From assembly GCA_023386155.1 (NCBI GenBank), contig JAEWKH010000102.1, positions 1 to 37,448 of the forward strand: a DNA stretch of 37,448 bases. Reading direction: 5' to 3'. The notes beneath the pieces were generated by a model. The model saw nothing but the letters and a program-made list of their open reading frames with translations. It was not told the DNA's origin and did not search any database. Of this stretch, positions 23,457-31,738 are shown piece after piece (the stretch's first letter is position 1; the number at the start of each line of letters is the position of its first letter). Both the position numbers and the translations under genes were made by a program. The stretch comes from Pseudomonadota bacterium (GTDB lineage: Bacteria; Pseudomonadota; Alphaproteobacteria; Rhizobiales; Beijerinckiaceae).

Positions 23457-25384
23457 TATTCTGGCTCCTTGCGCGCCTGATGCCTGGTCGAACACATACG
23501 GGCCCCCTTCAGGAGGTCGGGCAGCGGCACCCGGGCGATATCGGCGCGCCTGTAAAACGGTGATCGATGCCGCCCCACCGTCAAAACGCCGACATCCTGC
23601 ACTTTCGAGAGCGCGCGGTTCAGCGCGAGGGACGTCATTCCATGGTCGGCCGCGACGCGTCCCCCGGAGATCCACCCGGCGTCGAAAGCCTCGGCAGATC
23701 GGCGGCTCAGCCGGATCCACTTTCCTCCCCCGACACGCTCCAAGTGACCTGCCCTGATCAGTGCGCGCACGACCTCCGGGCGGACTCCGAGCAGCCGGCA
23801 TGTCCAGGGAACCCCGACAACATCTCCGCCGGCCGCGCCTTGTAGCTCCGCCAGAAGCCGCCGCGCCTGGGTCGCGTCGAACGCTAACGCACCAAGACCG
23901 CGACCCGCCCCAGGCGTCGACCAAGCTGGCAGCCGGCCATTCCGGATCGCTGCGAGAACATCGACAGGGTCGACGCCGGCGGTCTCTTGCGCCTTCATCA
24001 ATGACCGGAATGTCCAGAGTTTGCGCGGTTGGGCATCGCTGCCGGACCGCTTTACCAACTCGCGGACGAAAGCGTCGATCTGCGGTCGCGCGAAGAAGTA
24101 GTTCTTCAACCGGGCCGCGCCGGAACATGTAGGCCCCAGCAGCGGAGGGATCACACCTGACGCAACGAGCCTCTGGGCGAGCTTCATTGGCAGGCCGGCG
24201 TGCCGCGCCATCTCCTCCAAGCTCATGAGAGGCAGGTTCGGCGGGCAGACGGCGTCCAGCGATGCTCGGTCGAGGGCGACGACACGACGCCTGCGGCGTT
24301 CGCCGGCACGGTGCATCTTCACAATGCCAGAGCGGGTTAACGCGTGCCAGACCCGTTCGGAGCGCCCGACGCGCCTTCTCATCTCCTCTAGGGGCACATA
24401 CGGGAGCGGCCTGTCCAACCAGCGCTCGATTGTATCGGCGGTTGGTCCGGCCACTACTCCGCTCCATTCGTCCGCGACATAGGCGGCAACCTCCCGGCGA
24501 AGCGTGAGCCAAGGCTCTCGCTCCTCGGCTGAGACGATCGTCCAGAATCGCCCGAGGTCGCCCGGCGACCTCCGGTGCCGCCGCGCCTTGTTACGAGCGG
24601 AAACGTCGCGCAGGAACGCGCGGAAGCTGTCCGGCCACTGCCCGACCGCGTCGTACCCTGCCTGGATCAGGGCGAACCGGTCATTCACGCGGCGGATCGC
24701 CGTGTATGCACCGCCGCTGAGAGGGACGCATTGAGCGATCGCTCCGAGCGTGATGAGCAACTCGGTGAGCTCGTCCAAGCTCAGATGCTCCAGCGCGTCT
24801 GGTATCCCATAACCCGTTTCTAGGTCGAATCCGGCCAACCGGGCGAGCCATGCCGTTCCCTGTAGCCTTTCCGGCGGCACCGACTCGGCGGCGGCATCCC
24901 GCCGATCTGCTTTGCACGCATAGCATGCGAACAGAGGCTGGCTGCGAAGATACGGCTTACCACACCGATGACAAGCGCTGGCGAGACGGCACTCGTGACG
25001 CGGACACGCGTCAATCGCGGCGAGATCGAAAGCCGCACGGTGACGACCGTCTTCAGCGAGGCAACGCGGACAGTGCTTGTAAGCCTCTTTCTCGATCGCT
25101 CGATCGTGCAGCCGGTGCCCCATAAAGTTACGAACGTCGTCACCACCCCTGAGATATATACGTGCCGCTACGTCATTATCAGGAACACCGAGGAGGCGTG
25201 CTGCGACCGCGACATTCCCTGCAGCCCACAGATGCTGCCGGCGCGGCGCGCCAATGACGTCGACGAGCCAGCCTGCATTGTCATAGTTGTTATTGTCCGC
25301 CGTCCTCGCGAGAAGGCTCGCGAGGCTCTCGTCCGGATATGAACGAATTGGAAACAGGACCGGTTGGAGGGGATGGTGCATCAC
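23456..25384 (-). CDS. tniQ: TniQ/TnsD family target-selection protein, copy 2
   Basis: The 642-aa paralogue of the next gene has the same layout. An N-terminal VLFPIRSYPDESLASLLART is followed by zinc-binding pairs (HCPRC, CPRH, CHRC, CYAC at about residues 100-165). Shared central blocks include EPWLTLRREVA and YVPLEEMRRRVGRSERVWHAL, and the C-terminal domain ends near SPFYRRADIARVP. The two differ at many positions along their whole length, so this is an old tandem duplication rather than a recent copy. The start overlaps the tnsC stop by 4 bp. Confidence 0.93.
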   Translation of the reverse strand: MMHHPLQPVLFPIRSYPDESLASLLARTADNNNYDNAGWLVDVIGAPRRQHLWAAGNVAVAARLLGVPDNDVAARIYLRGGDDVRNFMGHRLHDRAIEKEAYKHCPRCLAEDGRHRAAFDLAAIDACPRHECRLASACHRCGKPYLRSQPLFACYACKADRRDAAAESVPPERLQGTAWLARLAGFDLETGYGIPDALEHLSLDELTELLITLGAIAQCVPLSGGAYTAIRRVNDRFALIQAGYDAVGQWPDSFRAFLRDVSARNKARRHRRSPGDLGRFWTIVSAEEREPWLTLRREVAAYVADEWSGVVAGPTADTIERWLDRPLPYVPLEEMRRRVGRSERVWHALTRSGIVKMHRAGERRRRRVVALDRASLDAVCPPNLPLMSLEEMARHAGLPMKLAQRLVASGVIPPLLGPTCSGAARLKNYFFARPQIDAFVRELVKRSGSDAQPRKLWTFRSLMKAQETAGVDPVDVLAAIRNGRLPAWSTPGAGRGLGALAFDATQARRLLAELQGAAGGDVVGVPWTCRLLGVRPEVVRALIRAGHLERVGGGKWIRLSRRSAEAFDAGWISGGRVAADHGMTSLALNRALSKVQDVGVLTVGRHRSPFYRRADIARVPLPDLLKGARMCSTRHQARKEPE

Positions 25385-26388
25385 TTCTTTTTTTTAGGAC
25401 CGGAGCGCGGGTTGATGACGGTCGGTCCGCCCTTCGCGGACGGCTTTAAGCTCGGGTCAAACGGGTTCTTTTCTCTGCCGGTCTTCTGATACGCCTTGGC
25501 GAAGTCTTCCTTGGTGATCGTGTCGGGGCCGTCGCCCCGCTCAAGGCTCACGCGCGCCGCAGCGCGCACCAAGCGCGTCATCATGCCGATGACGCCGCCC
25601 GTAGCCTCATGGATCGGCTTCGCGAGTTCGGGCCGCCACATTTGCGGCGGCCGCTCGAAGCCGAGCTGATCCTCGTATCGCTTCAGGAACGCCTGAAACC
25701 GGACGGTCTTCTCGCCCCCGTCCCAGGCCATCGGTTCCAGTTCGATCACTTGCGCGGTGCGCCGCTCGAGCTGCTCGTTCCGGCTGATGATAGTCATCGA
25801 GTTCGGGAGCCCGGCGCAAACGACGGGGACCCGGGCAGCATCGAGCAGTTGCTTGAGCCAATCCGTGACGAGGAATGATACGCGGTCGCGGTCTTGGTCG
25901 AGCAAATGCTGAAATTCATCGAGGATGATAAGCCGCTTGCCCGTCCGGTGAAGCGCGCTGACGATCCTCGTCGAGTTTTTGGCGGCCGTGCTCTGCCGAT
26001 CACTGACCGGATCGCCCAGAGCTTTCAAGAAAGCTTCAGTGATCGCCTTAATCGTTGCGTGAGCGGGTACGGGCAAGAAAAGAACTTCGTCCTCTCGGCC
26101 GAGTTTGCGGACTTGAGACAAGAAGTAGCGGAGAGATGTTGTTTTGCCGCAGCCGGACGGCGCGGTCAGCATCGTCAGCTCCGCGCTCTCTCCGTCCGAC
26201 CCGGTCTCGAGTCGCTCCAGAATTTCGTCGCAGACGCGCAACATTTCATCGTAGCGTATGAAGAGCCCTTTTATCTTGCGGATACGCTCGGATCGTTGAG
26301 CCGCGGTGTATGGCCGGACTGGGACCTTATCGGACGGTGGGCCATTATCAGGCGGATTGTCGAAAATAATAGCGTCGTCGCTCATCAC
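25381..26388 (-). CDS. tnsC: TnsC/TniB-type AAA+ ATPase
   Basis: This 335-aa regulator assembles on target DNA and links target selector to transposase. It has Walker A APSGCGKTTS (about residues 76-85), Walker B RLIILDEFQHLLD (about 152-164), and a sensor/arginine region followed by a basic C-terminal tail (NPRSGPKKKK). Length and motif pattern fit TniB/TnsC of Tn5053/Tn7-like elements. It overlaps tnsB by 4 bp (ATGA) upstream and tniQ by 4 bp downstream. Confidence 0.95.
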   Translation of the reverse strand: MMSDDAIIFDNPPDNGPPSDKVPVRPYTAAQRSERIRKIKGLFIRYDEMLRVCDEILERLETGSDGESAELTMLTAPSGCGKTTSLRYFLSQVRKLGREDEVLFLPVPAHATIKAITEAFLKALGDPVSDRQSTAAKNSTRIVSALHRTGKRLIILDEFQHLLDQDRDRVSFLVTDWLKQLLDAARVPVVCAGLPNSMTIISRNEQLERRTAQVIELEPMAWDGGEKTVRFQAFLKRYEDQLGFERPPQMWRPELAKPIHEATGGVIGMMTRLVRAAARVSLERGDGPDTITKEDFAKAYQKTGREKNPFDPSLKPSAKGGPTVINPRSGPKKKK

Positions 26389-28400
26389 AATGTCTCCGTG
26401 TCGATGCCGAACTTCTCTTGTGCTTCGCGCAGCCGCGCTTCGAGTTCCTGGTCAGAAAGCGTCGGGCCCGCCTCGGGCTCAGGCGGCATCGGCGTTGCAG
26501 CCGGCGATCTTAGATCGGCCATGGCGAACGCCTCCCGCCCAGCGATCTGGTCGGGCGTGCCCGGCCGGTCGGCGAGCCGCGCGTCGCCGGACTTCGTCCT
26601 CTTGCGACGCCCATGCTTTTGGGCGTCGGCGGCCAGTTCGTCGTAGAACTCCGCTTTCGCGGCAAGGACCTCTTCCTCGGACGCGCCGCGGACCCGATCG
26701 CCCTTGGCTTTCATGAACGCCCTGTGCTGCCAGAGCGTGAGGCCGTCTGTGAAGTTCGGGGCGGTGCACGGTATGCGCTGGAACCGGCCGCTCTCGTCGT
26801 CGAGTACGAAGACAGCCGACAAATCCGTCGGATCGTAACGAATGTCCTCGAGCCTGAAGTTGCCGCGGCGCTTCACGCGCTGCTCGCGCAGCCAATCGCT
26901 GTGATAGTACAGGTTGAAGGCGCTGATGCCGGTTTTCTGGACTGTCCGCGGATCGAGCACGCCAGACGCAAGAATGGTCAAATCTTCGACGTTGTCCGGC
27001 ATGCGGACGGGATACCGCTCGACGCCCTCGGCCCAAAGTTCCGCCGGGGCGCGGCCGTCGAGGCCGTTGTGCGTGTCGATCGAATAGATATCGACGATGA
27101 ACCGATGTAGAAAGTAGTTGATCTCTTCGAGAGTGTATATGGCGGCCCGGGCGGGATCATAGCTGCTCTCAGCCGTGGTGCGGCTCAGCGTGACGCCCGA
27201 CATCTGATCGAACAAAGCCGTTCGCAACGTGCGGAAGAAGCGCTCGATCTTTCCCTTCTTTTGCGGATTACGCGGCGGCGCGTAGTCGATCGAGATGCCC
27301 AGGCTCCGGCATGCCATGACAAAGTTCCTGGAGTGGAACTCCTGACCGTTGTCCACGACGATAACATCGGGCATGCCGTAACCGAGCCACTCGCGCCGGA
27401 TCTTGCCGCCAAATGCTTCCTGGACATACAGCTTCGGCAGGATCATGTGCCGCAGCAATAGCATCACCGAGGCGAAACTCGGCCACTCCCATGTAAGGAC
27501 GAAGCCTAAGACGATGCGCGAATAGCGGTCGATCGCGACCGTGAGCTTCGGCCGGCCGAGCAGCAGGCCGTCGCGATCTTGAGCGTTGATGTCCATATAC
27601 CAATGGTCAATCTCAACCACGCTCAACGGCGCGACTTCGTCCTTGGCGCGGCGCACGATGTCGTACTTCAGCTTTGCGGCGCGCCGTCCGTGCATCGCAG
27701 CGGTGAGTTCTTCATCATTCAATTTGAGGCTCCATCTGTAAAAGGTTGCCCGGCTCGGTACAGGGAGAGGGTCATCGGGCCGGATCAGGTTGCGGCGCTT
27801 GATCGCTTGGACGAACCGCGGATACACGGCGCTGAGGTGTCGATACGGCGTGTTCCGCAGCTCCGCGCGCGTGAAGAAGCTCATGAAGATCTCGTCCACT
27901 TCCACGCTTTTCAAACGCTCTTCGCGAGGTCCTGGGTGACCAGGTACAAGCGCCCGTATGTCATTGCCGTGGTGCAGGCTCTTGGCGAGCCAGCGGCGAA
28001 TGGCGCGGGTCGACGGGGGTTTGCCGCTCGGAAACAGATCGGCTAACTTCCGCGCCGCCGCGGCGAGCACGGCGTCGGAATACGGCCGCGGCCCGCACTC
28101 TTCTTGCAAGGCGCTCAGGAACTTCGACCGCGTCTCGGCCGTGGCCCGGCGATGCTCCGGGATCGCGACGTAATCGCGCTCGAGCGGATTGTACCGCCTC
28201 GCCGCGTCGGCGTCCTTCGGCACGACGTGCCGCAAGAGCCTGCCCTCGGTGAAGGCGGCGAGCAGGTCCTCGACGGAAAAGATGCGGAACTCGCCGGTCA
28301 GCGGCGACACGAACTGGTATCCTTCGGGGACGCGGCGGTGCATCGACCATTCCACCCCGTCGAGTTGCACCCGCTCGTTGAGCTCGAAACGGATGCTCAT
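26385..28400 (-). CDS. tnsB: TnsB/TniA-type DDE transposase
   Basis: This 671-aa transposase binds the element ends and joins 3' ends to target DNA. The N-terminal DNA-binding part precedes an RNase H-like core with first Asp at about residue 265 (VVEIDHWYMDI), second Asp in PDVIVVDNGQEFHSRNF and Glu in KKGKIERFFRTLR, a complete DDE triad. A Mu-transposase-type C-terminal beta domain follows (FRLEDIRYDPTDLSAVFVL). The last 60 residues probably contact TnsC. It overlaps tnsA and tnsC by 4 bp each. Confidence 0.96.
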   Translation of the reverse strand: MSIRFELNERVQLDGVEWSMHRRVPEGYQFVSPLTGEFRIFSVEDLLAAFTEGRLLRHVVPKDADAARRYNPLERDYVAIPEHRRATAETRSKFLSALQEECGPRPYSDAVLAAAARKLADLFPSGKPPSTRAIRRWLAKSLHHGNDIRALVPGHPGPREERLKSVEVDEIFMSFFTRAELRNTPYRHLSAVYPRFVQAIKRRNLIRPDDPLPVPSRATFYRWSLKLNDEELTAAMHGRRAAKLKYDIVRRAKDEVAPLSVVEIDHWYMDINAQDRDGLLLGRPKLTVAIDRYSRIVLGFVLTWEWPSFASVMLLLRHMILPKLYVQEAFGGKIRREWLGYGMPDVIVVDNGQEFHSRNFVMACRSLGISIDYAPPRNPQKKGKIERFFRTLRTALFDQMSGVTLSRTTAESSYDPARAAIYTLEEINYFLHRFIVDIYSIDTHNGLDGRAPAELWAEGVERYPVRMPDNVEDLTILASGVLDPRTVQKTGISAFNLYYHSDWLREQRVKRRGNFRLEDIRYDPTDLSAVFVLDDESGRFQRIPCTAPNFTDGLTLWQHRAFMKAKGDRVRGASEEEVLAAKAEFYDELAADAQKHGRRKRTKSGDARLADRPGTPDQIAGREAFAMADLRSPAATPMPPEPEAGPTLSDQELEARLREAQEKFGIDTETL

Positions 28401-29185
28401 CGCCCGCCTCCGACGATCAGCTTGCTGGCGGGAGTAAGCGGCGCGTCGGGATCCGCGAGGCGGATCGCGCCGTCGAGGATCATCGCGTACACGGCGTAGC
28501 GTGCGTCCCGCGCAACTCCGAGAATCTCGGGGATGTCGCCGACCGCGACGCCGTTGGCTGACGCGAGGAGCAGCTCCAGCACTTTCTCGGCGAACTCGGG
28601 AGACGGCTCTGTTCCCCTTCCTCGCAAGAGCTCGACCGCGTTGCCGAGCCGAGGCTCGCGCCGAATCTCGTGCTCCGTCATCATTTCATAGGCGATGCCG
28701 CGGAGCGCCAGCTCGCGGGTCAAGACTTTGGTGCGGTACGCATACTTGGCCGCGTCGTCCGCGTATTTCGTCTCCACGATCACGGCCGCGCCATTCCGCA
28801 CGAGCGCGAAATCAGGCGTGTGGTCACGCGTCACGCCGTTTTCGTCGGCATAAAACAGCGTGCACGGCTGCTCGCGCAAAAAGGTGACGGCAGGGTCGGC
28901 TTCACAGAGTCGGAGGAAGTCGCGCTCGAGGTGCGACTCGTAGCCGATTTGATCGAATTTTCGGCTCGCGAACCACCCGACGTGGGTCGTGTGCGAACGG
29001 CGCACGACTTTCCGCACGGGCGGGCCGCTCATTAAATACATGAACTGATCTGACAGCATCTGAACCCCTTCCAATGGAAGGCATTCGCCGCTCGATCCCA
29101 CGCTCAACCCCAGTAGAATTTCGGGTTGGCGGGACCTGTCCCGCCTGCGTCTTTTAGGGATTCGAATGACATAGCCTTCACTCAT
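28397..29185 (-). CDS. tnsA: TnsA-type endonuclease
   Basis: This enzyme cleaves the 5' strands at the transposon ends, turning replicative into cut-and-paste transposition. From ATG 29185 it is 262 aa (Tn7 TnsA is 273). The restriction-enzyme-like core has Glu at about 83 (GYESHLERDF), Asp at about 125 (HTPDFALV) and the ExK pair at about 138-140 (VIVETKYA), matching the E-D-x-K layout of TnsA. The C-terminal winged-helix-like part (VAVGDIPEILGV) should bind TnsC. ATG 29233 and GTG 29239 are in-frame alternatives with a good GGAAGGG upstream, so the N-terminus is uncertain. Confidence 0.93.
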   Translation of the reverse strand: MSEGYVIRIPKRRRRDRSRQPEILLGLSVGSSGECLPLEGVQMLSDQFMYLMSGPPVRKVVRRSHTTHVGWFASRKFDQIGYESHLERDFLRLCEADPAVTFLREQPCTLFYADENGVTRDHTPDFALVRNGAAVIVETKYADDAAKYAYRTKVLTRELALRGIAYEMMTEHEIRREPRLGNAVELLRGRGTEPSPEFAEKVLELLLASANGVAVGDIPEILGVARDARYAVYAMILDGAIRLADPDAPLTPASKLIVGGGR

Positions 29186-29375
29186 CACAGAGGTTCTTTC
29201 CTCGGTGTTGATGAGTGAGAAGGCGCGCTTCATCCGCACCCTTCCCCTTATTAGGGCTGGCTCCGCCGGCTAACTTCCCCGCGCCGCGGCCAGCGCCGAC
29301 AAGGGCCCGAGCATCAGTTGTGCCGCCGTTCAGATGCGGCTCGTGCTCGTCGACGGATGCGATGGTCTCGATCAT
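29178..29375 (-). CDS. possible small ORF upstream of and overlapping tnsA
   Basis: The 65-aa frame (start MIETIASVDEHEPHLNGG) ends in a TGA overlapping the tnsA ATG 29185 by 8 bp, the type of overlap seen at the other junctions of this operon. Codons in its first half favour G/C in the third position, as in real genes here. It has no clear Shine-Dalgarno and no recognisable family, and the alternative tnsA starts would cover part of it. It could be a leader ORF or chance. Confidence 0.3.
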   Translation of the reverse strand: MIETIASVDEHEPHLNGGTTDARALVGAGRGAGKLAGGASPNKGKGADEARLLTHQHRGKNLCDE

Positions 29376-29665
29376 GCTCGCAAGCTAGGGTCGAAGTCGT
29401 CAATTAATCGTAACTCTCGGTTGCGCTTCGCACCCAAAGATTGCGTGACGGTCCCCGTCCCTACCGCTCCAACCCTCTGGAATGCGGGTCTTTTCTTCCC
29501 ATCCGCCATCCGCCCTGCCTCGGGCCGGTGCCCTGCCGCGTCCCTGTCCCCGGCCGCTCCGGTCCTCGCCGGCTCCCTTGGCTAGCCTCAGAATCGGCGC
29601 ACGGCAGGGTTGCAATGTTGCGCCGCACTCTTTACCGTTACGCTTCAAAGGACGAGGTGACTGCC
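29376..29665. other. divergent intergenic region between tnsA operon and XRE gene
   Basis: This region must hold the promoters of the tns operon and of the XRE regulator. It contains a pyrimidine-rich stretch on the plus strand around 29450-29580 and no copy of the 17-bp repeat found at 21344-21469, so it is not the second transposon end. No gene or strong palindrome was recognised. Confidence 0.5.
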
Positions 29666-30067
29666 ATGAAGAAGAGCCCGAGTGACGCCGACCGGCATGT
29701 CGGCATGCGCATCCGGTTGCGCCGGATCTCGATCGGCATGAGCCAGGAGCGGTTGGGCGAGCTCCTCGGCCTCACCTTCCAGCAGGTTCAGAAATACGAG
29801 AAGGGCATGAACCGGGTCGGCGCAGGCCGCCTCGTCGACGTCGCGGCCGCGTTGGGCGTGAACGTCGGCTACTTCTTCGAGGGCTACGTCAAGCCCGGAG
29901 CCGGCGACAGTCCCGGGGACGACGTGGAGGCGATTGTCAGCACGCCGGAAGGCCTCGCTCTTACCAGGGCCTTCGCCCGGATCGGGGAGCCGGCCGTGCG
30001 CAAGAGGATCGTCGCGATGGTCGAGGCCGTGGCCGACGCCCTGCCCGGCGACGCGACGCGCCACTAG
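29666..30067 (+). CDS. XRE family transcriptional regulator
   Basis: The 133-aa protein starts at ATG 29666 behind GAGGTG. It has a Cro/C1-type helix-turn-helix at about residues 12-66 (GMRIRLRRISIGMSQERLGELLGLTFQQVQKYEKG). A short helical tail (residues 85-130) may mediate dimerisation. It is of the kind common in alphaproteobacteria, where the LGVNVGYFFEG motif closes the domain. It is divergent from the transposition operon and convergent with the quorum-sensing operon. Repressing tns transcription is plausible by position but not shown. Confidence 0.9.
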   Translation: MKKSPSDADRHVGMRIRLRRISIGMSQERLGELLGLTFQQVQKYEKGMNRVGAGRLVDVAAALGVNVGYFFEGYVKPGAGDSPGDDVEAIVSTPEGLALTRAFARIGEPAVRKRIVAMVEAVADALPGDATRH

Positions 30068-30081
30068 AAGCGACGCGGCCT

Positions 30082-30726
30082 TTAGGAACCGACCTTGAGG
30101 ATCATCGGATACCCCACCCCGAACTGCTTGTAGGCGACCTGGGCCATCTCGGTTTCGTTGACCTTGAACCCATGCCGTGAAAAGACCGGATAGAGGTCTG
30201 CGTCGCCCACCATCAGCGACAGCCTGCCGACGTCCCGCGACTTCGCGACCTGCTTCAGCCGATCGATGAATTCCCCGAAGACATGGAGCCCGTGATAGCT
30301 CCTGCGGCCTTTCCTCACCGATCCGTTGCTGATCGGCTTCCTGTTGTCGGCGAACTCGACGTCCGCGATATGCAGGTCGTTCGGATAACATTGGACGATG
30401 GTTGCGTCGGCGAAGGAATAGCCGTCGTCCAGCTCGTTATAGTACGAGACGGCATAGGCGTCTGACACCGGATCCCGGCCGAGCTGCCTCTTCACGAAGC
30501 GGTAGACCCCCTCGAAGTCGTTGTTCACGATGGGAGCGATTTTCTGAGGCTTCTTGACGACGCCCCGATGCACCATCTCGTCCCAGACGAACATGCAGAT
30601 GCCCGGGATGTCTTTCGCCCGCGCGACTTCCAGCTCCTGCAGATTCGTGGCGAGAACCTTCTCCCGCACAGTCCCAAACGTTTGCTCAAAGAGGTCCTTC
30701 GGAACCGCTTCGCTCAGATGTTTCAT
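30082..30726 (-). CDS. hypothetical protein with GNAT-like C-terminal half
   Basis: The 214-aa protein is preceded by a strong GAGGAGGGG. The C-terminal half resembles a GNAT acyltransferase fold: a central strand (IADVEFADNRKP), an acyl-CoA-loop-like SVRKGRRSYHGLHVFGEFIDRLKQVA, then LSLMVGDADLYPVFSRHGFKV, which matches the last strand-helix-strand of GNATs. The N-terminal 80 residues are unassigned. It is the last gene after luxR-luxI-orf on the same strand, 57 bp beyond the preceding stop. A role in modifying the signal or in its output is only a guess. Confidence 0.65.
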   Translation of the reverse strand: MKHLSEAVPKDLFEQTFGTVREKVLATNLQELEVARAKDIPGICMFVWDEMVHRGVVKKPQKIAPIVNNDFEGVYRFVKRQLGRDPVSDAYAVSYYNELDDGYSFADATIVQCYPNDLHIADVEFADNRKPISNGSVRKGRRSYHGLHVFGEFIDRLKQVAKSRDVGRLSLMVGDADLYPVFSRHGFKVNETEMAQVAYKQFGVGYPMILKVGS

Positions 30727-30783
30727 TTCTACCCCTCCTCTGAGGCGCTTCTCTTTGATGGCGGCCGCTTGGCCTGGGAATGG

Positions 30784-31014
30784 CTAGCCCTTTCCGGCTT
30801 CGGCCCGTTTTCTTGTACGCCGGGGCATGGCACGCTCCTCGCCCCAGCCGATCTCGTCCGGCAGCTTTAACGCCGCCTCGATCACGCCTGACAGGCCAGG
30901 CACGGACCCGATCTGCTCCGGCGTGAACTTCTGCTTGATGTCCATGGCCTGGGCCCAAAGCTGGAGGATCTCGATCTCCTGCTCGGGGCTGATTGTTTCG
31001 GATCCGCGCGCCAT
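30784..31014 (-). CDS. small hypothetical protein downstream of luxI (76 aa)
   Basis: The ATG at 31014 lies 4 bp after the luxI stop with GGGGT just ahead, so it is almost certainly cotranslated. The protein begins ARGSETISPEQEIEILQLWAQAMD, an acidic helical segment, then KFTPEQIGSVPGLSGVIEAALKLPDEIGW and a basic tail (RRTRKRAEAGKG). No family is recognised. Confidence 0.7.
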   Translation of the reverse strand: MARGSETISPEQEIEILQLWAQAMDIKQKFTPEQIGSVPGLSGVIEAALKLPDEIGWGEERAMPRRTRKRAEAGKG

Positions 31015-31018
31015 CGGA

Positions 31019-31657
31019 CTACCCCGCGAGCCTGACGGGCATGGTCTGCACCGGCTGCACAAGAACACGTTCGCTGTTGCCGCGCATCTCTTGCAGACGC
31101 GCCAGGGTACGCCGGTCGAACGCCGCCGTCACGGCGACCGTGTCAACCCCGCCGATCGGCTGCGGCAAGCCGAGCGGAATGGTACGGAAGTGCAACTGCA
31201 CCAGGCGAAGGAGCCACAGCGGGTTCATCTCGATGATGATGGTGTTGACGCCGCTTTCCAGGCCCCACTCCACGATGCCTGACAGCAAGGCGTTGGCGAC
31301 GGGGCTCAGCGCCCGGCCCCGCTCGCGGTGCGCCGGCTCGACGCAGTAGCGCGTCCATTCCCAAATGTGGTGGCCGACCGGGCGCTCGTCCTCGCACAGC
31401 TGCGGCAGCACGTCGGAGAGCAGGTGCGGCCGGGTCGACGGCAGCATGCGCTGGTAGCCCAGCACCTTGCCGCTTTCGTCGATGTAAAGCATGTGGACCG
31501 CGTGCTCGTCGTCGAACTGGTCGATCTCGCGCCCGTCCGGCTTGGTCAGGTCGGTCCACTTCATCTCGTCGACGAAGACGCGATGGCGGAGCCGGTAGGC
31601 CTGCTCCATCTCGCTCTTGTAGAGGTGCGCGCTCTCCGGCGTCACGACATGAATCAT
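31019..31657 (-). CDS. luxI: acyl-homoserine-lactone synthase (LuxI family)
   Basis: This enzyme makes N-acyl-homoserine lactone from S-adenosylmethionine and an acyl donor. From ATG 31657 (212 aa, GGGGGA 8 bp upstream) the invariant residues fall at the family positions: R24, F28, W34, D46, D49, R70, E100 and R103. They lie in RLRHRVFVDEMKW, EIDQFDD, LGYQRMLPST and WEWTRYCVEP. This agreement supports 31657 over the in-frame ATG 31672. The acyl chain length cannot be predicted. It lies between luxR (81 bp upstream) and two cotranscribed unknown genes. Confidence 0.95.
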   Translation of the reverse strand: MIHVVTPESAHLYKSEMEQAYRLRHRVFVDEMKWTDLTKPDGREIDQFDDEHAVHMLYIDESGKVLGYQRMLPSTRPHLLSDVLPQLCEDERPVGHHIWEWTRYCVEPAHRERGRALSPVANALLSGIVEWGLESGVNTIIIEMNPLWLLRLVQLHFRTIPLGLPQPIGGVDTVAVTAAFDRRTLARLQEMRGNSERVLVQPVQTMPVRLAG

Positions 31658-31719
31658 GGTGTTGTCCCCCATCAGTTATTTGGTGGGGCTATTTGCGCCG
31701 GCGGGCCGGCACCGCAAAA

Positions 31720-31735
31720 GTACGAAAAAGCGTAC
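31720..31735. promoter_or_regulatory. dyad between luxR and luxI, candidate LuxR-type operator
   Basis: GTACG (31720-31724) and CGTAC (31731-31735) are inverted arms with a 6-bp A-rich spacer. They lie directly after the luxR stop and about 63 bp upstream of the luxI start. A GCCGGC-containing GC-rich palindrome follows toward luxI. Lux boxes are 18-20 bp dyads at such positions, often with GTAC-like half sites, so the assignment is plausible but unproven. Confidence 0.4.
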
Positions 31736-31738
31736 CCT

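Larger units (their letters stand above)
21340..29375 (-). mobile_element. Tn7-like transposon: one end and complete transposition module
   Basis: The region contains a repeat-bearing end at 21340 and a five-gene operon, tnsA-tnsB-tnsC-tniQ-tniQ, in which every junction overlaps by 1 to 4 bp. TnsA and TnsB together allow cut-and-paste excision, TnsC is the AAA regulator and TniQ/TnsD proteins choose the target. The interrupted host gene is dprA. No matching second end was found up to 37448, so the element may continue to the right edge and beyond; the right coordinate given here is only the edge of the recognised module. Confidence 0.9.

Noticed and set aside
23457..24512. Upstream extension of the tniQ copy 1 frame to 984 residues
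   Set aside because: It lies antisense-in-frame-free inside the other tniQ gene, which has clear family motifs; the real start is ATG 23456 at the TAATG junction.
29128..29145. GGCGGGAC/GTCCCGCC inverted repeat
   Set aside because: It is within the tnsA N-terminal coding region, where Arg-rich codons give such sequence easily; no separate role is supported.
29150..29163. CTTTTAGGGATTC as a possible copy of the transposon end repeat near tnsA
   Set aside because: It matches the repeat at only about two-thirds of positions, stands alone and lies inside tnsA coding sequence.
21340..29400. CRISPR-associated transposon
   Set aside because: No Cas genes or repeat-spacer array were found near the tns/tniQ genes; two TniQ copies alone do not show this.
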